A stretch of DNA of 64,000 nt from Paraperibacillus esterisolvens (GTDB taxonomy: Bacteria; Bacillota; Bacilli; Bacillales; DSM-1321): NCBI RefSeq assembly GCF_046237625.1, contig NZ_CP143545.1, positions 1,798,001-1,862,000 of the forward strand, read 5' to 3'. Below the pieces are notes generated by a model that ran no database searches, was not told the DNA's origin, and saw nothing but the letters and a program-made list of their open reading frames with translations. The translations under genes were made by a program, and so were the position numbers. Positions 45,185-54,280 of the stretch are shown here, in pieces (within the stretch, counting starts at the first letter, position 1; every line of letters starts with the position of its first letter).

Positions 45185-45218
45185 AGCGGGCCGGGAGATG
45201 AAAAAATCCCGGACCGCT
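45185..45218 (+). promoter_or_regulatory. intra-operon hairpin after the binding-protein gene
   Basis: AGCGG-G-CCGGGA / TCCCGG-A-CCGCT forms a strong stem without a T-run, which should stabilise the upstream transcript end. Confidence 0.65.
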
Positions 45219-45237
45219 GCCTGAAAGGAGAGGTTGT

Positions 45238-46188
45238 ATGAGTATCGTACCACAGTCCCTGGAAAAGGAAAAAACAGCCATGATCCAATCGGTGCAGAAG
45301 AAAGGGAAGAAGCTGAATAAGGAAGCGGTATATGCGCTGCTGTTCATTGCCCCGACATTTCTTGGCCTGCTTTGCTTCTATATGCTGCCTGCGGCTGCTT
45401 CCTTCCTGATTTCCTTCACCGAATGGGATGGAATCTCGGCTCCTGCCTATGTGGGCCTTGCCAATATTGAGGATTTGATACAGGATCCGTCCTTCCGCCG
45501 TTCCATTATCAATACCGTAGTGTTTACCATTGTGTCGGTTCCTCTGTCTGTAGTGGCAGCCACTCTCATTTCCCTGATGCTGAATCAGCGGATCAAGGGG
45601 ATGGTGGTGTACCGCACGCTCTTTTTCCTTCCGGTCGTGACGATGCCTGTGGCGGTCGGGATGGTCTGGAAATGGCTGTATAACACGGAATATGGGCTGA
45701 TCAACTATATTTTCGGCCTGCTTCACCTTCCGCAGCCTTCCTGGCTGTTCGACCCGAACATCGCCCTGTTTTCGGTCATCCTCGTATATGTTTGGATGAC
45801 GGTCGGCCATAATGTCATCCTGCTGCTGGCAGGACTGCAGGGAGTATCGCAGAGCTATTATGAAGCGGCCGAGATTGACGGAGCATCCAAAATGAAGAAA
45901 TTCTTAAACATCACACTGCCGCTGATCACGCCGACTCTCTTCTTTGTATTCATCACAGCCATGATCAGTTCGCTCCAGATGTTTGACCTGATTTATGTCA
46001 TGATCGGGGACAATAACGCACTTCTGGAGCCGCTGCGGACCATCGTGTTCGGCGTCTATGAATCCGGCTTCAAGTATTCTCAGATGGGCATCGCATCAGC
46101 CCAGGCATTTCTTTTATTCCTGGCCATCCTTGCGATCACCATCATCCAGTTCGTCTTCCAGAAAAAATGGGTGCATTATGATTCCTAA
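45238..46188 (+). CDS. sugar ABC transporter permease (MalF-like)
   Basis: 316 residues, six membrane segments starting at about residue 33, and the EAA loop EAAEIDGASKMKKFLNITLP near 216. The ribosome site is GGAGAGG. It follows the hairpin and precedes the partner permease by 15 bases. Confidence 0.93.
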   Translation: MSIVPQSLEKEKTAMIQSVQKKGKKLNKEAVYALLFIAPTFLGLLCFYMLPAAASFLISFTEWDGISAPAYVGLANIEDLIQDPSFRRSIINTVVFTIVSVPLSVVAATLISLMLNQRIKGMVVYRTLFFLPVVTMPVAVGMVWKWLYNTEYGLINYIFGLLHLPQPSWLFDPNIALFSVILVYVWMTVGHNVILLLAGLQGVSQSYYEAAEIDGASKMKKFLNITLPLITPTLFFVFITAMISSLQMFDLIYVMIGDNNALLEPLRTIVFGVYESGFKYSQMGIASAQAFLLFLAILAITIIQFVFQKKWVHYDS

Positions 46189-46203
46189 AAAGGAGGGACT
46201 CTC

Positions 46204-47019
46204 ATGAAGGAAAGAAAGCTTGGCAGTCATGCTCTATTGATCATCGGGGCGCTCATCATGATGGTGCCGTTCCTCTGGATGATTTCGACTTCCCTGAAAA
46301 GCTACGGCGCCTCCATGAAGGTGCCGCCGGAAATCATCCCTAAGGATTTTCACCCGGAGAATTTCGCAAAAGTTTTCGAGAGTGTGGATTTCATGAAATA
46401 TTACACAAACACGATCATCGTGACAGTCGGCAGAACGCTTTTTCAGCTGTTTCTATGTTCGATGGCAGCTTTCGCGTTCGCACGCATGAATTTTCCGTTC
46501 AAGAATACGATTTTCATCATCATTCTATCCGTATTGATGGTACCGCCGCAGGTTATCCTGATCCCGAACTTTGCGATCATGACCTCGCTCGGCTGGATTG
46601 ACACGTTTTATGCCTTGATTGTGCCCGGCATCTTCAGCGCATTCGGTGTGTTTCTCCTGAGGCAGTTCTTCATGGGCATTCCAAAAGAATTGGATGAAGC
46701 GGCTATCATTGACGGGTGTTCCTGGTGGGGCATTTACTGGAGGGTGCTGCTGCCGAATGCCACCCCCGCCCTGATCGCCCTTGGCATCTTCACGGCCCTT
46801 GCATCCTGGAATGATTTCCTCTGGCCACTCATCATGACCAATTCTGAGAACATGAGGGTCCTCTCGATCGGGATATCGTCTTTTCAGGGGCAGTACTCAA
46901 CAAACTATCCGCTTCTGATGGCCGGTGCACTGTTATCGACCATCCCTATGATCATCATGTTCATTCTGTTGCAAAAGTACTTGATTGCCGGCATTTCGTT
47001 AAGCGGAGTCAGAAGGTAA
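46204..47019 (+). CDS. sugar ABC transporter permease (MalG-like)
   Basis: 271 residues with six membrane segments and the loop DEAAIIDGCSWWGIYWRVLLP near 165, then LASWNDFLWPLIM. AAGGAGG precedes ATG. Pairs with the previous permease. Confidence 0.93.
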   Translation: MKERKLGSHALLIIGALIMMVPFLWMISTSLKSYGASMKVPPEIIPKDFHPENFAKVFESVDFMKYYTNTIIVTVGRTLFQLFLCSMAAFAFARMNFPFKNTIFIIILSVLMVPPQVILIPNFAIMTSLGWIDTFYALIVPGIFSAFGVFLLRQFFMGIPKELDEAAIIDGCSWWGIYWRVLLPNATPALIALGIFTALASWNDFLWPLIMTNSENMRVLSIGISSFQGQYSTNYPLLMAGALLSTIPMIIMFILLQKYLIAGISLSGVRR

Positions 47020-47041
47020 TGACAAGCAGGGAGGAACTGCA

Positions 47042-48025
47042 ATGAAAAAAAGGGAGACCGTTTCAATCGGGGTGGATATCGGCGGCACCAAGCTGCTCGC
47101 CGCCCTTGTCACCTCAGACGGGAAGATCGCGGCAGAAATCGAGCAGCCAACCTGTAAAGGGGACGCGCTTATCCATCAAGTGCTGGATACCGTACAGCAG
47201 CTTGTGGAAACAGGAAGCTCTTTTGATATCAAAGGAATCGGAGTGGCGTCAGCCGGAGTGATCGATTCCGCTAAAAAGGAAATTCTGTATGCAGCCAACC
47301 TCGGCATTGAGTCCTTGAAAATCGGCAGCCTCATGGAACAGGAATGGGGACTTCCCGTCCGCCTGTACAATGACGCCAATGCTGCAGCCCTAGGTGAATG
47401 GCAGCAGGGCGGAGGACGCGGCAGGCAGAATGTGATTTATATCACCGTGAGTACAGGAATCGGGGCTGGAATCATCAGCGGCGGCAGCCTGATTACCGGT
47501 CGGGGGGACAGTGCCGGCGAATTCGGCCATATCTCAATCAACCTGAACGGCCCGGCATGCTCTTGTGGCAACAGAGGCTGCCTTGAGAATTATGCTTCCG
47601 GCCCGGCGCTGGCAGCCCTCGCTAACGAGAGGCTGAACAGCGGTGCCAGGAGTTCGATCCTCAAGCCCGGAGGTCACTTGACAGCTAAGGAAATAGGGGC
47701 GGCCGCACGGCAGGGAGATCCTTTTTCCATCAGTATCCTGGAGGAAATCGGGGGTCATCTCGGGCTTGGTCTGATCAATCTCATTCATCTGTTCAATACC
47801 GAAACCGTAATCCTCGGCGGAGGAGTGATGAATGAATCGGAAATCTTGCTTCCAGCGATTCAGAAGACCATCAAGAAACACGGCATTGAGAGCATGGTAA
47901 AGGACGTAGATGTCAGAGTGTCCGCACTCGGCAGATATGCCCCTGTGCTCGGGGTCGCCTGCCTGTATGGCGGGGAAGAACAGACTAAGAGTTTTGCTCG
48001 TCCAGGGGAAACATACGCTTTATAA
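47042..48025 (+). CDS. ROK-family sugar kinase (glucokinase-like)
   Basis: Phosphate-binding GVDIGGTK at 9-16, catalytic Asp in YNDANAAALGE near 108, GEFGH near 160 and zinc motif CSCGNRGCLE near 172. No helix-turn-helix, so it is a kinase and not a regulator. 327 residues. In this cluster it probably phosphorylates the hexose formed by the dehydrogenase/epimerase steps. Exact sugar not shown. Confidence 0.9.
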   Translation: MKKRETVSIGVDIGGTKLLAALVTSDGKIAAEIEQPTCKGDALIHQVLDTVQQLVETGSSFDIKGIGVASAGVIDSAKKEILYAANLGIESLKIGSLMEQEWGLPVRLYNDANAAALGEWQQGGGRGRQNVIYITVSTGIGAGIISGGSLITGRGDSAGEFGHISINLNGPACSCGNRGCLENYASGPALAALANERLNSGARSSILKPGGHLTAKEIGAAARQGDPFSISILEEIGGHLGLGLINLIHLFNTETVILGGGVMNESEILLPAIQKTIKKHGIESMVKDVDVRVSALGRYAPVLGVACLYGGEEQTKSFARPGETYAL

Positions 48026-48044
48026 CGAAAAGGAGGAGTTACAT

Positions 48045-49064
48045 ATGTTGAACGTTCTGTTGATTGGGGCGGGCACCATGGGAGGTACGCATGGTGCCGC
48101 CTATACCGGCATGGAGGACGCTGTCCTCGCTGGGATTGTGGACGTAAATCTGGAAAAGGCAGAAAAGCTTGCCGGCCGATTGAATACGAAGGCTTTTGCG
48201 AGCTTTGAAGAGGCTGTGGCCGCTCTGCCGGCTTTGGATGTTGTTTCCGTATGCCTGCCGACTCCGTTTCATAAGCCATTTGTGAAAAAGGCCGCTGACC
48301 TTGGCCTTCATGTTGTCTGTGAAAAGCCGCTGGCAAGAAGCCTTGCGGATGCAAGGGAAATGATTGATTACTGCCGGGAAAAAAATGTACAGCTGTATGT
48401 CGGCCATGTGGTCCGCTTTTTTCCTGAATATGTGCGGGCCAAGCAAATCATTGAGGAAGGCCGGATCGGTAAGGTGGGAATGGTCAGGACTACAAGGGGC
48501 GGCCAGTTCCCGATGGGTTCGAATGACTGGTATGCCGATTATGAGGCAAGCGGCGGCCTCGTACTTGATATGATCATCCACGACTTTGATTTCCTGAGAT
48601 GGTGCTTTGGTGATGTAGAGAGGGTCTTTGCCAAAGGCATCAAGGATGGCGGGCTTAAGCACCGTGATTATTCACTGGTCACCCTGAGATTCAAGAGCGG
48701 AGTGATTGCCCATGTAGAGGGAACCTGGGCACATCAGGGCTTCTCAACTCAGTTCGAATTTGCCGGCAGCGAAGGAATCATTGATCATGACAGTAAAAAA
48801 TCGGTTCCGGTCATTTTTGAAGGGCGGGGGGAAAGTGCGTCAGCAGGCGGTGTGGCTGTCCCGGAAAGTCCACTTAAGCAGAATCCTTATTTTGAAGAAC
48901 TGACCCATTTTATACAGTGTATCAAGTCAGGGGAAGAACCGATCGTATCGGCCGAAGATGCCTACAAGGCGATGGAAATTGCGCTGGCCGCGCTGGAATC
49001 GATGGAGAAAGGGAAAGAAATTGTCCTGGATGAAACATTGAAAGAGGAGGTGCAGCACGGATGA
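48045..49064 (+). CDS. Gfo/Idh/MocA oxidoreductase 1
   Basis: ATG 48045 follows AGGAGG by eight bases. Rossmann motif IGAGTMGGTHG at 7-17, then CEKPLARSL at about 93-101 with the family Lys95, and the C-terminal catalytic helix with VLDMIIHDFDFLRW. It should oxidise or reduce a sugar hydroxyl with NAD(P). 339 residues. Its stop overlaps the next gene by four bases. Confidence 0.92.
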   Translation: MLNVLLIGAGTMGGTHGAAYTGMEDAVLAGIVDVNLEKAEKLAGRLNTKAFASFEEAVAALPALDVVSVCLPTPFHKPFVKKAADLGLHVVCEKPLARSLADAREMIDYCREKNVQLYVGHVVRFFPEYVRAKQIIEEGRIGKVGMVRTTRGGQFPMGSNDWYADYEASGGLVLDMIIHDFDFLRWCFGDVERVFAKGIKDGGLKHRDYSLVTLRFKSGVIAHVEGTWAHQGFSTQFEFAGSEGIIDHDSKKSVPVIFEGRGESASAGGVAVPESPLKQNPYFEELTHFIQCIKSGEEPIVSAEDAYKAMEIALAALESMEKGKEIVLDETLKEEVQHG

Positions 49065-50050
49065 GAGTAGGAATCATCAGTTTTGCCCATTCGCATGCCT
49101 TTGCATATGCAGACGCACTGAAGAAGATTGAAGGAGTGGAGCTTGTTGGGATTGCGGACGAGCAGGACTCACGGGGAACTCAGGCCGCTGAGAAATTCGG
49201 CACTACTTATTACCGCCAGTATGAGGAATTATTGAAACAGGACCTGGATGCGGTCATCATCACTTCGGAAAACAGCAAACATCACAAACATACTCTGTCT
49301 GCCGCCAGGGCCGGGGTGCACGTTCTCTGTGAAAAGCCGCTCGCACCCTCGCTTGAGGACGCACGGGAAATGATTGATGTATGCAGGGAACAGGGAGTGA
49401 TTCTCCAGACTGCGTTTCCAGTCCGGTTCAATACGGCCGTGAAACGGGCGAAAAGCATCGTGGAAAGCGGCGGCCTCGGGGAGATCTTCGCCATCAAGGG
49501 CACGAACCGCGGCACGAATCCTGGCGGCTGGTTCGTGGACAAGGAATTATCAGGCGGCGGCGCCGTGATGGACCATACGGTGCATGTGGCAGACCTGATG
49601 AGATGGTTCCTCGGTTCAGAACTGAAGGAAGTGTATGCTGAGATCGACCAGAAATTTTCCGATACCGATATCGATGACTGCGGTCTTTTGACCTTTGAAT
49701 TTGAAAACGGAGTGTTCGCCACCCTCGATTGCAGCTGGTCCCGCAATGACACCTTCCCGACCTGGGGAGATGTGACGCTTGAGATCATTGGAAGCGAGGG
49801 GACGCTGAAGGTCGATGCATTCGCACAGAAGGTGGATGTGTACTCGCCGGTCGGCGCTGCCTGGGATTATTGGGGCGACAACATGGATGCCGAGCTCGTC
49901 CGGGACTTCCTGGATAGTGCAGCCAATGTAAGGGAGCCGAGCGTCACGGGCATCGACGGCATGAGGGCAGTGGAGGCAGCGCTTGCGGCCTATGAATCGG
50001 CAGCCAAAAAAGCACCGGTCAGCTTACAGGGCCGGCAGGCAGTGAGATAG
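49061..50050 (+). CDS. Gfo/Idh/MocA oxidoreductase 2
   Basis: 329 residues. The N-terminal Rossmann start is the divergent ISFAHSHAFAYADAL, lacking the GxGxxG loop; CEKPLAPSLEDA carries the family lysine and GAVMDHTVHVADLMRW the catalytic Asp/His region. The His-rich loop in place of GxGxxG is worth noting, since it may change cofactor use. Confidence 0.9.
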   Translation: MRVGIISFAHSHAFAYADALKKIEGVELVGIADEQDSRGTQAAEKFGTTYYRQYEELLKQDLDAVIITSENSKHHKHTLSAARAGVHVLCEKPLAPSLEDAREMIDVCREQGVILQTAFPVRFNTAVKRAKSIVESGGLGEIFAIKGTNRGTNPGGWFVDKELSGGGAVMDHTVHVADLMRWFLGSELKEVYAEIDQKFSDTDIDDCGLLTFEFENGVFATLDCSWSRNDTFPTWGDVTLEIIGSEGTLKVDAFAQKVDVYSPVGAAWDYWGDNMDAELVRDFLDSAANVREPSVTGIDGMRAVEAALAAYESAAKKAPVSLQGRQAVR

Positions 50051-50066
50051 AAGGGAGGCATGCTTC

Positions 50067-50909
50067 ATGAAAAAAGGCATTAATCAATGGTGCTTCCCGG
50101 AAGGCACGCCGCTTCAGGATGTGTTCACCTGGAGCAGGGAAGCGGGCTTCGATGCGGTCGAGCTGAATGTCTATAACAGCCGCGGGACAGGATTGACCCT
50201 GGATACGACAGTTAAGGAAGCGGAAGAAATTCTGCGCCAGGCGGAACGGCATAATATCGAGCTTCGCAGCCTTTCAACCGGGCTGTTATGGGAGTCCCCG
50301 CTTTCCTCGGGAGACGAAAGTGTCCGGGAACGGGGCCGGAAGGTTGTGCAAAAACAGCTGGAGCTTGCAGGCGCCATGGGAATGGATACCATTCTTGTCG
50401 TCCCTGGTGTTGTGAACGAAGAAACAACCTACAGTGACTGTTATGAGCGGAGCCAGCGAGAGCTTGTGAGTCTTGCATCTGTTGCGGAGAGGATAGGCGT
50501 CATGATCGGGATCGAGAATGTCTGGAATAAATTCCTCCTCTCTCCGGTTGAGATGAAGCGCTATGTGGATGAAATTCAATCAGACTATGCGGGCGTCTAT
50601 TTTGATGTAGGCAATGTGCTTCAATTCGGCTATCCCGAGCAGTGGATCCGGACTCTCGGCAGCCGGATTAAAAAGGTGCATGTCAAGGATTTCAGCACGG
50701 CAGTCGGCAATATCACCGGTTTTGTCCCGCTTCTTGCTGGTGATGTGAACTGGAGGGAAGTCATGAAGGCGCTTCATGACATTGGATATGATGATGTCCT
50801 GACCGCCGAGATTTCCCCTTACCCATTTTCGCCGCAGGGCCTTGCGATGGACACCGGACGCCAGCTGGAAGCCATCTGCAGAAGTTTAACCCCTGCAGAA
50901 AGGAAGTAG
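50067..50909 (+). CDS. sugar phosphate isomerase/epimerase (AP endonuclease 2-like TIM barrel)
   Basis: 280 residues. The metal ligands of the xylose-isomerase-like barrel are visible: Glu in GIENVWN near 150, Asp in YFDVGN near 178, His/Asp in KVHVKDF near 202 and Glu in TAEIS near 255. Such proteins epimerise keto-sugars between dehydrogenase steps, as IolE/IolI or YcjR do. Confidence 0.9.
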   Translation: MKKGINQWCFPEGTPLQDVFTWSREAGFDAVELNVYNSRGTGLTLDTTVKEAEEILRQAERHNIELRSLSTGLLWESPLSSGDESVRERGRKVVQKQLELAGAMGMDTILVVPGVVNEETTYSDCYERSQRELVSLASVAERIGVMIGIENVWNKFLLSPVEMKRYVDEIQSDYAGVYFDVGNVLQFGYPEQWIRTLGSRIKKVHVKDFSTAVGNITGFVPLLAGDVNWREVMKALHDIGYDDVLTAEISPYPFSPQGLAMDTGRQLEAICRSLTPAERK

Positions 50910-50914
50910 AGAAT

Positions 50915-51901
50915 TTGACTAAAATCAGAGTTGGCTTTATAGGGGCAGGCGGGATCGCACAGGCCCATCTGTCCAATATATTCCGAAACGAATTTGCCGA
51001 AATTGCCGCGGTATGTGATCTTTCCCCAGAACGGGCCCATGAAGCTGCCCGGAAGTACAGAGTGCCATTTTATACAGACAGCGATGACATGCTTGAGTCC
51101 GAGGATCTGCAGGCGCTTTTTCTCTGTGTTCCGCCTTTTGCCCATACAAATATAGAGGAAAAAGCAGCTGCACGTGGGATCCATCTTTTGGTTGAAAAGC
51201 CTGTCGGCCTCGACCTGATGGAAGCGGTGGCCAGGGAACAAGTGATAAAAAACTCGGGCATCATCTGCGCCTCAGGGTATTGTCTCCGTTACCTGGATAC
51301 CGTCAGGAAGGCGAGATCATATCTTGCGGGAAAACAAATTGCCATGATCCGGGCCCATTATATAACGAAGTTCGTTGAAACACCGTGGTACAGAAAAATG
51401 GCCCAGTCAGGCGGTCAGTTGGTCGAGCAGGCCACCCATACGGTCGATCTGATCCGTTATCTGGCCGGTGAGATTCTCACGGTATTTGCAAACCAGTCCC
51501 TCACTGTGATGGGGGATATCCCGGGACTTGATATTCCTGATTCCACGTCCCTCAGTTTCAAACTTGAATCAGGGGCTGTCGGGAGCATGGACTGCACCTT
51601 TACCCAGACTGACCACAGCTCCGGAGTCGAGCTGTTTGGGCGCGGATTCAGAGTGGTGATCAACGGAAATGCCCTGCACATCCACGACGAAAACGGAACA
51701 GAATCCTATGAAAGTGACATGGACTTCTACCAGGAGCAGGATGACGCCTTTATTGAAGCCATCCGCACAAACGACCGCAGTCTCATCCTCTCGCCATATA
51801 GTGAGGGAGTCCGGACACTCGCTGTAACCCTCGCTGCGAACCGATCAGCAAAATGGGGGGACGTGCAGCGGCTCCAGGAATTCATGCTGACTGGCCAGTG
51901 A
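50915..51901 (+). CDS. Gfo/Idh/MocA oxidoreductase 3
   Basis: TTG start after AAGGAAG, six bases from the previous gene. IGAGGIAQAHL at about 9-19 is the Rossmann loop, VEKPVGLDLMEA the lysine motif and QATHTVDLIRYLAG the active-site helix. 328 residues. With the other two it provides enough redox partners for an oxidation and a later reduction of the same sugar. Confidence 0.92.
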   Translation: MTKIRVGFIGAGGIAQAHLSNIFRNEFAEIAAVCDLSPERAHEAARKYRVPFYTDSDDMLESEDLQALFLCVPPFAHTNIEEKAAARGIHLLVEKPVGLDLMEAVAREQVIKNSGIICASGYCLRYLDTVRKARSYLAGKQIAMIRAHYITKFVETPWYRKMAQSGGQLVEQATHTVDLIRYLAGEILTVFANQSLTVMGDIPGLDIPDSTSLSFKLESGAVGSMDCTFTQTDHSSGVELFGRGFRVVINGNALHIHDENGTESYESDMDFYQEQDDAFIEAIRTNDRSLILSPYSEGVRTLAVTLAANRSAKWGDVQRLQEFMLTGQ

Positions 51902-51916
51902 TGAGACGTTAATGGG

Positions 51917-51943
51917 CACCCCGCATAAAGCGGGGTGTTTATT
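51917..51943 (+). terminator. terminator of the sugar operon
   Basis: CACCCCGC / GCGGGGTG stem, loop ATAAA, then TTTATT. Confidence 0.85.
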
Positions 51944-51945
51944 AG

Positions 51946-52374
51946 TTATTCCAAGTCTGCCCGATAAGGATTGGCGTATAAATCCACATCCAATTCAGTT
52001 CCAATGCCGGCTGCAAATGCAAGGATTTCTTTATCCAGGTAGAAAGCAGGTGTATCTCCATCTTCTATAATTATAACGATCTCGAACTTGCAATCTAACG
52101 AGTATTCGGCTTTGATAGCCTTTATCAGATCAGCCTTGCCTTGTATCTGATTTATAATGGTGTGAAGCTGGATATTCACATCAAGAGATGCTTCATATCC
52201 TGTTTCTAATGCCCAGCAAGTCTCTTTTCTGAATCTTACAGAAGAGCGATTCGGAATACGATCGCCCCTCCTGTAACTGACTGAAGGTTTTAACCCCAAT
52301 CTCTCCGTTACATCATCTATCGGAAAATCTTCGCCAATCAAGATGAAGGCAGCTGAAACCTGCGTTTTTTCCAC
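51946..52374 (-). CDS. DUF4279-type protein
   Basis: 142 residues. The pattern AAFILIGEDFPIDDVTERLGLKPS with YRRGD and the later IVIIIEDGDTPAFYLDKEILAFAAGIGTELDVDLY is that of DUF4279, a family of small cytoplasmic proteins, often immunity-like and of unknown function. The ribosome site is AAGGGGAG. Monocistronic. Confidence 0.8.
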   Translation of the reverse strand: MEKTQVSAAFILIGEDFPIDDVTERLGLKPSVSYRRGDRIPNRSSVRFRKETCWALETGYEASLDVNIQLHTIINQIQGKADLIKAIKAEYSLDCKFEIVIIIEDGDTPAFYLDKEILAFAAGIGTELDVDLYANPYRADLE

Positions 52375-52519
52375 TATGAAAGCTCCCCTTATCTAACTCT
52401 GCTATTTTTACAGCCTTATTTTATCATAGTCTAGAATTCCCAAAGTATCACTCTGGATCCAGTTCGCTGTGCTACACTGGTATTATCAAAAATTTCCAAC
52501 AAGGAAGGTTATAACGAGT

Positions 52520-53056
52520 ATGATTATATTGCGGAATGGAAATGTAACTTTACGCCGCTTAGAAAGAAAGGACAGCGAATTATTGGCAAAATGGCTCTCA
52601 GATCCGGCTGTCCTCGAATTTTATGAGGGAAGAGATAATGCCTTCGATCTGGAAAAAGTGTGCTCCGTCTTTTTTGAAAACAAAGCGCAGCAGGAGAGGT
52701 GTATAGTGGAGGAGGACGGAGCTGCCATCGGTTACCTCCAGTATTATGAGTTGGATGAGGAAACAAAAAAGTTGTATGGCTTGTCAGGGGAGAATATCTA
52801 TGGCATGGACCAGTTCATCGGCGAACCTTCCTACTGGGGCAGGGGAATCGGGACAGAACTTATTGCATCCATGGTTTCATACCTCCGGGAGAAAGAGGGG
52901 GCTAAATCCATCGTCATGGATCCGCGTACTGAAAACCTCCGAGCTATCCGGTGCTACGAGAAGTGTGGATTCCAGAAGGTTAAGCTCCTGCCAAAGCAGG
53001 AGCTGCATGAAGGAGAGCTAAGGGACTGCTGGCTGATGGAGCATTGCGTTCTTTAG
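52520..53056 (+). CDS. GNAT acetyltransferase, AAC(6')-like
   Basis: 178 residues from ATG 52520, ten bases after AAGGAAGG. The acetyl-CoA loop is RGIGTELI (near 112-119) and the C-terminal MDPRTENLRAIRCYEKCGF is that of aminoglycoside 6'-N-acetyltransferase-type GNATs, with GMDQFIGEPSYWGRG before it. Bacilli often carry such genes without resistance, so the substrate is not proven. Confidence 0.82.
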   Translation: MIILRNGNVTLRRLERKDSELLAKWLSDPAVLEFYEGRDNAFDLEKVCSVFFENKAQQERCIVEEDGAAIGYLQYYELDEETKKLYGLSGENIYGMDQFIGEPSYWGRGIGTELIASMVSYLREKEGAKSIVMDPRTENLRAIRCYEKCGFQKVKLLPKQELHEGELRDCWLMEHCVL

Positions 53057-53172
53057 GAACTTACATATGTATTTGCAATGAATGATGCTTATGAAAGTAG
53101 GTATCTGTCAAAGACCGAACATTAATAATAAAAAGTTTTGAAGAAAAACGATTTTATATAGGAGATTCAGCA

Positions 53173-53658
53173 ATGGAAAGAGAAGAACGAAAAAGACGTT
53201 TAGAAGAACTGCTGAGGGACAGAAAAAAGAAGGAAGAGAAAATAGAAAGCGAACGGCAAATTGCGGAGATATTAGATTTGTTCTCGGATCATGATCAAGT
53301 GGAAATATTGGATGAAAAAGAAAGTAATAAGATTGAAACTGAAATGACAGACATTTTTCCGATTGCTTGGTATGGAAGAATAGATTGGGGTCAGTTAAAT
53401 AATAAAATCGTTATCCCTGATGAGGAGATACAGTTAATACCGAATATCCTTTCACAGCAGGGGTTAAAAAATACCTTACCAGTTTATCTAATAGTCGGAT
53501 TATTCGGCTACCCTGTGGCTAAGACTTCATTATCTGCAATCCTGGATAATATTGATGAAATTATGTGTATGGGGCCAGATCAGTACATTTACTGCCCTTT
53601 ATCCAAATATGTGATTGAATTTTTTCATGATGGTGTGATAACTGTGGGGTGGTTGTAA
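53173..53658 (+). CDS. hypothetical protein, possibly immunity-type
   Basis: ATG follows AGGAG. The first 45 residues form a highly charged coiled coil (REERKRRLEELLRDRKKKEE). The remainder is globular and ends in KYVIEFFHDGVITVGWL, reminiscent of CdiI-type immunity proteins. No toxin gene is adjacent. 161 residues. Confidence 0.55.
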   Translation: MEREERKRRLEELLRDRKKKEEKIESERQIAEILDLFSDHDQVEILDEKESNKIETEMTDIFPIAWYGRIDWGQLNNKIVIPDEEIQLIPNILSQQGLKNTLPVYLIVGLFGYPVAKTSLSAILDNIDEIMCMGPDQYIYCPLSKYVIEFFHDGVITVGWL

Positions 53659-53829
53659 AATAATTCTCGGGGTGGAAGGCTGCAATTGCTGACCTTGATA
53701 TAAAACGAATGACCATACTTCATATACCAGTAGAAAAAAAGCTTTAAAAGTATTACCGGAAGAGGAGAATGTAGTTGAAAATTCACAGAGGACAGCCGGA
53801 ATGTCATATTGACGCATTCATTAAAAGTA

Positions 53830-53868
53830 TTAAAAAAACTCCCCTGTCACAATGACAAGGGGAGTTCT
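53830..53868 (-). terminator. terminator of the 58-residue gene
   Basis: AACTCCCCTGTCA / TGACAAGGGGAGTT stem with T7 on the minus strand. Confidence 0.9.
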
Positions 53869-53872
53869 GAAA

Positions 53873-54049
53873 TTATCTCTTTTGCTTTCGGCGTTTATAC
53901 AAAAGATATCCTTCAATAACTGCAAATACTAACGGGATAACCACCATAGCATATAATGCTGTTTCGGCTGGTAACAATAAATATGCTAATACTATAGCTA
54001 AGATATACAAAGAATTAATCTTTTGAAAAAAGACGCTTTTTAACGTCAT
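53873..54049 (-). CDS. small membrane protein, 58 residues
   Basis: ATG follows AAGGAGT by six bases. Two hydrophobic stretches (LYILAIVLAYLLL and ALYAMVVIPLVFAVI) form a helical hairpin, with a basic end YKRRKQKR. The strong terminator directly after its stop supports a real gene. Family unknown. Confidence 0.72.
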   Translation of the reverse strand: MTLKSVFFQKINSLYILAIVLAYLLLPAETALYAMVVIPLVFAVIEGYLLYKRRKQKR

Positions 54050-54280
54050 AAAATTACTCCTTCTTTATTAGAGTAGGAACTGGAATGGCGCGAGGATCGC
54101 TATACCATGAACCTCCAAGTTTTGTACGAACACTATCTTTATACAGGTGAGTGTAACATGAAATCTTACTTTCAGTTACCTGTCATATGGTAAGAGATAT
54201 ACGAATAGTATATTACTGGATTAATAAAATGGATACAGGAAGAAAAATGAGGTGATTTTATTTTAGATAGACTCAGGAAA

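Noticed and set aside
44821..45810. Long minus-strand ORFs (up to 329 codons) across the sugar ABC genes
   Set aside because: They overlap strongly supported permease and binding-protein genes, have no ribosome site and encode Arg/His/Pro-rich shadow sequence.
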